Shown here in pieces: positions 52,247 to 60,393 of a stretch of 64,000 bases of DNA (positions within the stretch are counted from its first letter, which is position 1; each line of letters starts with the position of its first letter). This DNA is from an uncultured Pseudomonadales bacterium (GTDB lineage: Bacteria; Pseudomonadota; Gammaproteobacteria; Pseudomonadales; Azotimanducaceae): positions 4,017,809-4,081,808 of the forward strand of contig OY282455.1 in NCBI GenBank assembly GCA_958296195.1, in the 5' to 3' direction. The notes beneath the pieces are model-generated. The model searched no databases. It was not told the DNA's origin and saw only the letters and a program-made list of their open reading frames with translations. The position numbers and the translations under genes were made by a program.

Positions 52247-53593
52247 GTGGCCGCGCCGATGCTGAACGCTGCTGGGAACAAGCCTCCCTACATCGGATTC
52301 GGCTTCGCCGGCATCGGCACAGCCCTGTCATTGCAGATCCCCAACCTGCTGCTGCTGGTTTACATGACGGACACCTTGGCCATTTCCGCCGCCCTGGCCG
52401 GCGCCGCCCTGTTCGCACCGAGATTGCTCGATGTGGTGACTGATCCGCTCATGGGGCTGCTCAGCGACCACACCAAGTCCCGTTGGGGCCGCCGCCGGCC
52501 CTATTTTGTGTTGGGGGCGCTGGTGACGAGCTTGGCGCTGGCGCTGTTGTTCAACTGCCCGGACTTCGAGTCCGTCCCCGCCCGGTTGGCCTATGTGGTG
52601 GGCTTTTACGTCGTCATGCAACTGGGGGTCACCATCTTCATGGTGCCCTACTACGCGCTGCCCGCCGAACTCAGTTCCGACCCCCACGAAAGGACCAAGC
52701 TGATGTCCAGCCGGGCGGCGTTCTCCTTCTGCGGCGGCCTGTTGGGCGGCGCCTTGGTGCCGCAACTCATCGCGCTGGGCGGTGGTGGGCAGGACGGCTA
52801 CTCCATGATGTCCGTCGTCATCGGCTGCATCTGCGGCGCCGCCTTCGCCTCCGCTTTCTTCGGCACACGCAAGGCGCACCTCATCGAGGCGGAAACAACG
52901 GCCCTGCCCATCATCGAGCAGTTCAAGGTGGCGCTCGGCAACCGGCCATTCCGAATCTTTATGCTCAGTTTCATCGCCTACCTGTGCAGCTTCGGCTGCT
53001 TCGTCGCCTCCATTCCCTACTACGCCGACAACATTCTTGGCCAAGATGCAATTCTCAGTACGGTCTGGTTATCGGTGAACGTGCCGGCAGTGGCCTCCAT
53101 CCCCTTCTGGACCTTGGCGGCTCGGCGCTGGGAAAAGCATCAGGTTTTGGTTGCATCTCTTGGGCTGATGGCCCTGACGTCCGCCGCCCTGTTCCTAGGC
53201 CAAGGAGAGTTGTCGGTTCTGCTGTCGATCACGGTTCTTCTAGGCATCGGCTTCGGCGGCAGCCAGGTGGCTTGCTGGGCAATGCTGCCGGACATCATCC
53301 AATGGGACTACGTCCAATCCGGCGTCCAGCGGGGAGGTATCTTCGCCGGCTGCATGACCGCCTTTGAAAAGACCGGCTTAGCGCTCGGCGGTCTGCTCAC
53401 CGGGGCGCTCTTAGCGACCACCGGATACGTTGAATCAACAACTGGTGACGCCGTTCAACCCGCAAGCGCCCTGACCGGCATCAAGCTGGCGATTGGGGCG
53501 GCCCCGGCGGTCCTCTACGCCCTCGCCGCAGCGCTGATAGCGGCCTATCCCCTAACCCACAAGCTGCTGCGCACCCAGGCGGCAGTCTCCTGA
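52247..53593 (+). CDS. GPH-family cation symporter (MelB-like sugar/glycoside transporter)
   Basis: 448 residues, about 12 hydrophobic segments. RLLDVVTDPLMGLLSDHTKS RWGRRRPY-type loop (Asp-rich helix then the arginine-rich loop) near 65-85 is the GPH signature; MVPYYALPAELSSDPHERT near 145 is a second. Start GTG 52247 or ATG 52259. Uptake of a glycoside or other polar organic compound with Na+ or H+. Third gene of the MBL 5 operon, 3 bp after the amidohydrolase. Confidence 0.87.
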   Translation: MAAPMLNAAGNKPPYIGFGFAGIGTALSLQIPNLLLLVYMTDTLAISAALAGAALFAPRLLDVVTDPLMGLLSDHTKSRWGRRRPYFVLGALVTSLALALLFNCPDFESVPARLAYVVGFYVVMQLGVTIFMVPYYALPAELSSDPHERTKLMSSRAAFSFCGGLLGGALVPQLIALGGGGQDGYSMMSVVIGCICGAAFASAFFGTRKAHLIEAETTALPIIEQFKVALGNRPFRIFMLSFIAYLCSFGCFVASIPYYADNILGQDAILSTVWLSVNVPAVASIPFWTLAARRWEKHQVLVASLGLMALTSAALFLGQGELSVLLSITVLLGIGFGGSQVACWAMLPDIIQWDYVQSGVQRGGIFAGCMTAFEKTGLALGGLLTGALLATTGYVESTTGDAVQPASALTGIKLAIGAAPAVLYALAAALIAAYPLTHKLLRTQAAVS

Positions 53594-53652
53594 ACGCCTC
53601 CGCCAAAATCTTTGCGGCGGCGATGCAGACCAATCCAGTGGAGGTTTGAATC

Positions 53653-55524
53653 ATGCTGCAGTCCAGAGCAACGGCCGGCCTTGCGCCAACGCACGTCCTA
53701 GCGGCTGTCCTGACCTGTTTGCTAGCCGCTTGCGCCGACAATGCCGGCGATTCAAGCTCAGCCGCGGAGCGCCAAGCGCCAGAGGCGGCAACAAACATCG
53801 CCCCGCAAGCTGCTTTGCAGATGGCCGTTGAGGGCCTGGGCGGACGCGACGCATTAGAGAGCCTGGCGGGTTTCTCCATGCAGGCAACGCGGGACCGGTA
53901 CGAGTTGGGCATGGGCCTCGAGCCGGGTTCCGGCTTGGTTCGCGCCACCGTGTCCGACGTTCAGGTGCTGCACGACATTGCCGGCGAACGGCTGCGGCTG
54001 GACTACGCGCACACCAATTTGTATCGAATGCCGCGCAAAGTCACGGAACTGGTGCTGGGCGGTTCCGGCTACATCCTGGGCAGGGACTTCTACTACGACA
54101 AGTCGGCGGCGGCGGAGGCCGGCCAGCAGGTCATGTCGCCGGACCGTTGGGCCATCACCCTGAAGACGGAGCGCCTGCTGAACCCGCATCTCATGGTGCA
54201 GGAGGCGCTGGCGGACCCCTCGCTGCTGCTGCCGCCCAGCGAAGCAAATGACCCAAGCGGCTTGCAATTGGACGATGACCAAGTTTTCCCCATAACGCTG
54301 TATCTTGACGAAAGCCAACAGCAACGTACGGTGCTGGTGCGTGACGACTGGGTGCGCCGCCTGCAGGACAGCTATTTCCTGGAGTTGTCCACCGGTGGCA
54401 ACTACTTCGTGGATTCCAACTGGTACTTGCGTTGGCGGGCCGCCGCCAAATTGGACGATGTGCGGCATTATCCACTGATCATCCAAGATTCGGTTTATCC
54501 GGTTACCCTGCATGTTCATGGCGAGACCGGCCGCATCAGCAAGCTGGCCACCATGGAGCACGATCTGCACTACGGCGACGTACCGCTGGAGGTCACTTAC
54601 AACGACTGGCGGGAAATCGACGGCCGGCACTTTCCAATGCACGTCATGCTGTCCATCGCCGGTGCCCCGAGCCTGGAGGTGCGACGCTCGACAATAGCGG
54701 TGAACCCAGATTTTGACCCAGCAGCCTTCACCCAACCCGAAGGCGTCGCGGCCTCCCCCGATGCGGTGCTGGCCGATCGGGGCCGCCGCCTAAGCCAATG
54801 GATCCAGGGCATTTCCCACGCCGGTTCGCCGAAGCCCACCGCCAAGCCCGAGATCAATCCAACCGAACTGAGCCCCGGCGTGCATTCGCTCAGCGTCACG
54901 CCGGATGACGCCTTAAGGACTTTGGTGGTGGAGCAATCCGCTGGCGTCGTCGTGATCGAGCCGGGCTATCAGGACTTAAGAGGGGAGGCCATCATCGAGT
55001 GGACCGCGCAGAACATTTCCGGCAAACCCCTAAGCCATGTGGTGCTGACCCATTTCCACTTGGATCATGCCGGCGGTGTCCGGCCCTATGTGGCGGCCGG
55101 CGCGGTCCTGGTGGCCCACGAGCTGGCGGAAAGCCACTATCGGCGCTTGTTTGGCCGGCCAAAGTCAAGGATTCTGCCGGACGCCTACGACCGCAAGCCA
55201 GTTGCGGCTAAAATAGCGAACGTGCCGGGCGACGGCGCTTACCGCATTGAGGACCCTTTGCGGCCGGTGACGGTTTATCCGGTAAGAAACCGGCACACCA
55301 CCGACATGGTCATGGTGTGGGTGGAGAAGGAGCAGATATTGTTCAACGGCGACCTGTATTCCCCCGGCGAGGACATACCGGACAAAACCCCAATGGGCGG
55401 TGTTGACCTGGAACGAGGCATCCGCGAACAGGGTCTGCAGGTCAGGCTCCTAGCCCCTTCCCACGGGTTCCCCTCAGTCACTTACCAAGAGTTCAAGGCG
55501 CATCTGGCGGTTGATGGATACTAA
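53653..55524 (+). CDS. Exported MBL-fold hydrolase, lipoprotein, with LolA-like region (MBL 6)
   Basis: 623 residues. Signal HVLAAVLTCLLAAC with lipobox LLAAC. N-terminal half: AVEGLGGRDALESLAG, RLRLDYAHTNLYR, HVHGETGRISKLATMEHD, EVTYNDWREIDGRHFP. MBL: LTHFHLDHAGGVRP near 465, LFNGDLYSPGED, PSHG. The second His position has Phe before it, but HxHxDH is kept. It is followed by a MarR gene 29 bp later. Paralogue of MBL 1, 2 and 5, closest in motif order to MBL 5. Confidence 0.87.
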   Translation: MLQSRATAGLAPTHVLAAVLTCLLAACADNAGDSSSAAERQAPEAATNIAPQAALQMAVEGLGGRDALESLAGFSMQATRDRYELGMGLEPGSGLVRATVSDVQVLHDIAGERLRLDYAHTNLYRMPRKVTELVLGGSGYILGRDFYYDKSAAAEAGQQVMSPDRWAITLKTERLLNPHLMVQEALADPSLLLPPSEANDPSGLQLDDDQVFPITLYLDESQQQRTVLVRDDWVRRLQDSYFLELSTGGNYFVDSNWYLRWRAAAKLDDVRHYPLIIQDSVYPVTLHVHGETGRISKLATMEHDLHYGDVPLEVTYNDWREIDGRHFPMHVMLSIAGAPSLEVRRSTIAVNPDFDPAAFTQPEGVAASPDAVLADRGRRLSQWIQGISHAGSPKPTAKPEINPTELSPGVHSLSVTPDDALRTLVVEQSAGVVVIEPGYQDLRGEAIIEWTAQNISGKPLSHVVLTHFHLDHAGGVRPYVAAGAVLVAHELAESHYRRLFGRPKSRILPDAYDRKPVAAKIANVPGDGAYRIEDPLRPVTVYPVRNRHTTDMVMVWVEKEQILFNGDLYSPGEDIPDKTPMGGVDLERGIREQGLQVRLLAPSHGFPSVTYQEFKAHLAVDGY

Positions 55525-55553
55525 TTCACAGCTTGACCGGGCGCCTGACTAAA

Positions 55554-56093
55554 ATGGCCAAGAAGAAATCACAACTGAAGCCCAATCCTCCGATTATCTC
55601 CATCTCGGGCCTGTCCTCGGACGAGGCGGGTAGGCTGCTGCTCACCCTCATTTGGGATTTTTTCTCCATAGCCAGCCACTTGGGGAACATCCGCACCATC
55701 TGGGCCAACATGGCCGGCATCACCGGCCCGCAGTGGAACATCCTGACGGCCACGGATTATTTGGACAGGGGTGACGGGGTTCCGGTTGGCGAAATAGCTA
55801 ATAAGCTGCACGTCAAATCGACCTTCGTTACCGCGCAGTCGAAATTGATGGAAATGAGCGGCCACCTGCGCCGCCGGCCGTCGCGGAAGGACAAGCGGAT
55901 CGTTTTGCTGTCGCTAACCCCGCAAGCCATTCACAAGGTCAATGCCTTCTACGACATACGGCGGCGCATGGACCAGACGATGTTCGGTGAGTTTTCCGGG
56001 CAGGAATTCCAGCAGTTGGTGCAGCAGGTTGAAGCCATCCGCACCCAAGCGGAGCGGGCGTTGCAGGAGCTGAAGAACGCTCCTGCAAGCTGA
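55554..56093 (+). CDS. MarR-family transcriptional regulator 2
   Basis: 179 residues from ATG 55554; a TTG at 55533 is an alternative. Winged helix: GITGPQWNILTATDYL, VPVGEIANKLHVKSTFVTAQ (recognition helix), LMEMSGHLRRRPSRKDKRIV (wing with D-K-R) and LSLTPQA. Helices for dimerisation lie at both ends. Last gene of the MBL 5 operon, so it probably reports on the operon's own substrate. With MarR 1 it is the best candidate to bind the 13-bp repeats, one of which controls its own operon. Confidence 0.85.
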   Translation: MAKKKSQLKPNPPIISISGLSSDEAGRLLLTLIWDFFSIASHLGNIRTIWANMAGITGPQWNILTATDYLDRGDGVPVGEIANKLHVKSTFVTAQSKLMEMSGHLRRRPSRKDKRIVLLSLTPQAIHKVNAFYDIRRRMDQTMFGEFSGQEFQQLVQQVEAIRTQAERALQELKNAPAS

Positions 56094-56179
56094 CCATCCA
56101 GCGTTGCCTACCTTGGGAGGCGGGGGCGCTTAGGTGCCCGAAGATCCCGTCTAGACAATTGCACCGGGTAATTTTGCTC

Positions 56180-58501
56180 TCAATAGCCCCAGGTTCGTTT
56201 GACCGACAACCCGTAGGAGCGCCCGGGGCTGACCACGCCGGCCACATACGGCTCCCCGGAGAAGACTTCCGTGGGGCTTGATTGGCTGAATTGGCCGAGT
56301 ATGGTCAAGCCGTTGTACACTGCCCGCTCATCGGTTAGGTTCTTGCCCCACAGGGTCAGGGTCCAATCCCCCAAAGCATATGATGCGGTTGCGTTGAGCT
56401 GCCCGAAGGAGACGTGTTTGAAGATCGGCTGCAACGGCTCGTTGTTGGCGTCAAAGAATGAATCGCCGCGAAAAGCGTAGTTCAGGGAGGCTTGAAATTC
56501 GCCCGGCCCCATCTGCTTGGTGTAGCTCAAATCCGCAGTCCAGGAATGCTTCGGCGTCTGCGCCACCCTGTTGCCGGTGTAGTCGATGTCCGGCGGGATG
56601 ACGAAACTGGTGAAACGCGCATCGGTCCAAGCGTAGCTGAAGTTCATCAGCCATTCCTCGGTAAGGAGCGCCATGACCTCCAGTTCAATGCCGTCAACGG
56701 AGGCTTTACCGGCGTTTACGGTAACAAATGCACTTGCGCCAGTGGGAACCAGCGTGGTCTGCAAGTCCTCGTAGTTGGCGCGATAGTAGGTCAGGTTCAG
56801 GTGTGCTCGATTGTCGAACAGCCGCGTTTTCACGCCTCCTTCATAGTTCCAGACAATTTCAGGAGCAATCGGCGTACTCGATGCCTCCGCCGATACGCTG
56901 CTGGTGAACCCGCCGGACTTGAACCCCTTGGCGACTGACGCATAGGCAAATATGGTGTCGAATGGGCCAACATCATCGAAGGTGCCATCCAAAATTAGCT
57001 TGGGCGTAACCGCCTTCCAACTTTTGCCGTATTGCACGTCATGGTTTTCCTGGATGAATATGCCGCTTGGGAAAGGGTTTCCAAAGTTGGTCGTGCGGCC
57101 TGTCTTCCTGTCCTTGGTCCAACGCAGGCCCAGAGTGACGTTCAGCCAGTCGTTAACCGAGTAGGTGTTGTGCGTGAATATAGCGAAGGACTTGGTTTTT
57201 CCCTCCTGACGCAAGTCGTCGTTGAACCCAAAAAAGCCGTCAATTCCCAACGGAAACGGCGGAAAGGGTGGAGGATTTCCCAGCAGCCCATTGGATAGCA
57301 GGAAATTCAAGCCGGAACCGGACAGCCCGAAATTCACGTCGAACAGCTGATCGAAATAGCCGTCTGCGTTCAGGTAGTAAACTCCCACCATCCACTTCAG
57401 CCTCTCCGTCTCCCCAGCCAACCGCAACTCTTGAGTTGCCTGTTCGTTGCCGGCCAATGCTGAGAAGAAGAAGTTGACATCGGTGCTAGTCGAGGGCAGG
57501 TCGTCGTTGATGAAATCGACCTTGGATTCCCGCCAGGACGTAATGGAGGTCAGGGTGGACCCGCCAAACAGCTCCAAGTCCCAATCGACATGCAGGTTGA
57601 CCCCATACAACTCCTTGGCGTTATTGCCCTTGGTATCGACTTGCGCCACATCCGTTTTGTTGAAGTCCCCGCCGGTCTCCTCAGCGGTGTTCCTGACCAC
57701 GCCGGGGTCCAGCTCCGGGTCTCCGACCAGCAGGAACCAAGGTGTGCCTTGGCCGTCGTCATCGGTGTAGTTGGCGCCAAGAACGACGTCGTAGGTATCG
57801 CCCGCCCAGCGCAGCTTGCCGCGCACCGTGGCAGTTTTTCCACCGCCCATTTCGGCGTTGTCCAGCAGGATGTTCTCCGACCAGCCTCCCACGTCCTCAT
57901 ACTTGACGGCCACACTGCCGAACAACTTGTCACCGAGGGGGCCGGAGGCTTTTGCGCGCACCGCCGCTATAGGGTTGTCGGTGCTGTCGTATTTGCCGTA
58001 GGAAAGGTCCACCATGCCGTAAGGATTCTCATCCGGCGTTTCGGTGATGATGTTCAAGGCACCGCCAACGACGTTTCTGCCGAACAGGGTGCCTTGCGGG
58101 CCGCGCAGGACTTCAATGCGCTCCAGATCCACGAAGTCCAAGGCCATTTCGTACTCCCGGCTGTAGTAAACGTCATCCACGAATATCCCCATCGTGTTGT
58201 CGGCCAATGGGTCGGAATTCGCCGAAAACGCACCGCGCATCGTAATGTGGCTTTCGGAGCGGTTGAAGCTCAGAAAGGCGACGCCGGGCGCTCTGACGGT
58301 CACGTCTTCGATATCGTCGATCTGGAATTTGTCGATGTAGCTGCCGGCGAACGCCGTGATCGCAACAGGCGTTTCCTGCAGGTTCTGCTCGCGCTTTTGC
58401 GCAGTGACGACAATTTCCTCCAGCACCTGGGCACCGCCCGCCGGCACCGTAGCGATGCCAAAAGAAATAGCTAGAAATTTCAACCAGTTACGCTTGTTCA
58501 T
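56180..58501 (-). CDS. TonB-dependent outer-membrane receptor 2
   Basis: 773 residues: signal peptide MNKRNWLKFLAISFGIATVP, TonB box/plug LEEIVVTAQKREQNLQETPV, plug motifs MGIFVDDVYYSREYE and VLRGPQGTLFGRNVVGGALN, a long barrel, and the aromatic end VKRTWGY. Different from receptor 1 in barrel sequence but of the same organic-substrate type. Outer-membrane uptake with TonB energy. The promoter region carries repeat site E about 200 bp upstream. Likely the entry gate of the second catabolic block. Confidence 0.93.
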   Translation of the reverse strand: MNKRNWLKFLAISFGIATVPAGGAQVLEEIVVTAQKREQNLQETPVAITAFAGSYIDKFQIDDIEDVTVRAPGVAFLSFNRSESHITMRGAFSANSDPLADNTMGIFVDDVYYSREYEMALDFVDLERIEVLRGPQGTLFGRNVVGGALNIITETPDENPYGMVDLSYGKYDSTDNPIAAVRAKASGPLGDKLFGSVAVKYEDVGGWSENILLDNAEMGGGKTATVRGKLRWAGDTYDVVLGANYTDDDGQGTPWFLLVGDPELDPGVVRNTAEETGGDFNKTDVAQVDTKGNNAKELYGVNLHVDWDLELFGGSTLTSITSWRESKVDFINDDLPSTSTDVNFFFSALAGNEQATQELRLAGETERLKWMVGVYYLNADGYFDQLFDVNFGLSGSGLNFLLSNGLLGNPPPFPPFPLGIDGFFGFNDDLRQEGKTKSFAIFTHNTYSVNDWLNVTLGLRWTKDRKTGRTTNFGNPFPSGIFIQENHDVQYGKSWKAVTPKLILDGTFDDVGPFDTIFAYASVAKGFKSGGFTSSVSAEASSTPIAPEIVWNYEGGVKTRLFDNRAHLNLTYYRANYEDLQTTLVPTGASAFVTVNAGKASVDGIELEVMALLTEEWLMNFSYAWTDARFTSFVIPPDIDYTGNRVAQTPKHSWTADLSYTKQMGPGEFQASLNYAFRGDSFFDANNEPLQPIFKHVSFGQLNATASYALGDWTLTLWGKNLTDERAVYNGLTILGQFSQSSPTEVFSGEPYVAGVVSPGRSYGLSVKRTWGY

Positions 58502-58594
58502 TGGTCAACCCTCCAGTTGATTGCCCCGCACTGCGCACAAAAAGCAGCGAAACTCCTGCATTCCAGCGGCATGGTCGGGTGGCGCTGCCGCAAA

Positions 58595-58640
58595 CCCAAA
58601 GGGAAAATAGCCCAAAAATTCAAGCAGTTACGCTTGATCC
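58595..58640 (-). pseudogene. Decayed duplicate of the receptor 2 start region
   Basis: 58595-58640 resembles 58457-58501 (the first codons of receptor 2) at about 75% by eye: CAGTTACGCTTG occurs in both. In the reading frame it gives KRNCLNFWAIFPLG against KRNWLKFLAISFG, but without an ATG. A tandem duplication of the gene start, with the upstream copy decayed, lies in the leader. Confidence 0.55.
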
Positions 58641-58695
58641 TTTGTCGGCTCACCAAACCGTGCCGAGTTCATCCAAGCCAGAGTGTAGCACAAAA

Positions 58696-58721
58696 TTATA
58701 TAATTAACTTATCTAATTTTC
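58696..58721. promoter_or_regulatory. 13-bp repeat site E upstream of receptor 2
   Basis: TTATATAATTAAC (58696-58708) and TTATCTAATTTTC (58709-58721), two units head to tail. They define the consensus best. The site is about 65 bp from the 3' end of rnpB and 195 bp upstream of the receptor ATG; an extended -10-like TGCTACACT lies just downstream on the minus strand. Confidence 0.7.
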
Positions 58722-58786
58722 TTCGAGAGACTTGCGCTTGATGGGGTTTTCTGGGCGGGAAGCTACTGCGGAATCGGGGAAGGTTT

Positions 58787-59174
<388 letters not shown>

Positions 59175-59360
59175 AGGCGCAACCTGCAACAACTGCCAGC
59201 GGATGTCAAACGTCCCGAATGTTGGCAACGCCCGAGATCCTGTTTTCCTCAAGCTATAGCTCCGTTAAGGCGGCAAGACCCCACAGGGGAGAGATGTTCG
59301 CGATGTTGTTGGCGACCATCGACTTCGCTCAGCGTCTTGTTAAGCGCGCTAGGATTGACG

Positions 59361-60242
59361 CTAAGCCGATGGCGCCGGAACATGGTGAGGCGCAGAGCGA
59401 ACTTTGGCGACATCCTGACGCGCCGTCTCGGCTTGATCGTAGTAGTCCGCCCTCTTGCCGCCAAAGACTTGCGCCATCACTCGAGCGGCCCGGGCTGGCG
59501 GCAGCTCATCGGCCAAGGCCTTCAGCAGGCGGTCCGCATCCGGCGCCCGTTGCGCAGGCGCATCGGGGCAGCTTTCCAGCAAGCAGGTGAACTCGCCCTT
59601 GACGGCGTTGCTGGAGCGAAGCTCGTCAAGCACCGCCGCGGCGCAGCCGCAGTAGTAGGATTCGTATTGCTTGGTCATTTCCCGGCCCACGAACAACCGC
59701 CGCTGCGGCGCCAAGCCGGCGACGGCCGTGAGCGTCCCCTCCACGCGGTGGGGCGCTTCGAGAAACAGCGTCGCCGCGGACGACTGGCACAATTGCCGCA
59801 GCAGGCGCTCCCGGGCCGCCGCCTTGGACGGCGGAAAGCCGATGAACCGCACTTGGTCCGCAGGCAGGGGGCAGACTGACAGAAGCGCAGTAACGGCGCT
59901 TGCGCCCGGCACTGGAATGACTTTTACGCCCCGCTCCCAACAGCGGCGCACCAATTCAAACCCGGGGTCGGCGATGAGCGGGAGGCCGGCGTCCGTCACC
60001 AAGGCCGCCGTCTGCCCGGCGCACAGTCGCTCGAGCAAGCGCTGCGTGGCCGCCGCCTCATTGTGGTCATGCAATGCCAGCAATTTCCGAGTGGGCAGGC
60101 CGAGATGTCGCAACAGGGCGCCGGTGCGTCTGGTATCCTCGGCGGCGATTGTCTCAACCTCCGCAAGGACTTTCGCTGCTCGACAAGTGATGTCATCCAG
60201 GTTTCCAATGGGCGTTGCGACAACATGGAGGCATCCCGCCAT
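59361..60242 (-). CDS. rsmI: 16S rRNA (cytidine-1402-2'-O)-methyltransferase RsmI
   Basis: From ATG 60242, 293 residues: LHVVATPIGNLDDITCRA, ETIAAEDTRRTGALLRHL, LVTDAGLPLIADPGFELV, VIPVPGASAVTALLS and FIGFPPSKAAARERLL are the SAM-dependent tetrapyrrole-methylase-fold motifs of RsmI. It modifies the same nucleotide (C1402) as RsmH. Divergent from the LpoA-like gene, with the two starts 150 bp apart. It ends 187 bp before rnpB. Confidence 0.95.
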   Translation of the reverse strand: MAGCLHVVATPIGNLDDITCRAAKVLAEVETIAAEDTRRTGALLRHLGLPTRKLLALHDHNEAAATQRLLERLCAGQTAALVTDAGLPLIADPGFELVRRCWERGVKVIPVPGASAVTALLSVCPLPADQVRFIGFPPSKAAARERLLRQLCQSSAATLFLEAPHRVEGTLTAVAGLAPQRRLFVGREMTKQYESYYCGCAAAVLDELRSSNAVKGEFTCLLESCPDAPAQRAPDADRLLKALADELPPARAARVMAQVFGGKRADYYDQAETARQDVAKVRSAPHHVPAPSA

Positions 60243-60393
60243 AACTCTCTCCACCCCAACAAGGCTTCAGCCGTCAAAATACCCGCATCCGGGCCGCAAG
60301 AGCAAACCCGACCTGGGATGCGGACTGCGCAGGGCGGGCCGCCGCGCCGCCGCGCCGAGCGGTCGGTGCTGGGCGCTGCGGTTCAGACAACGC

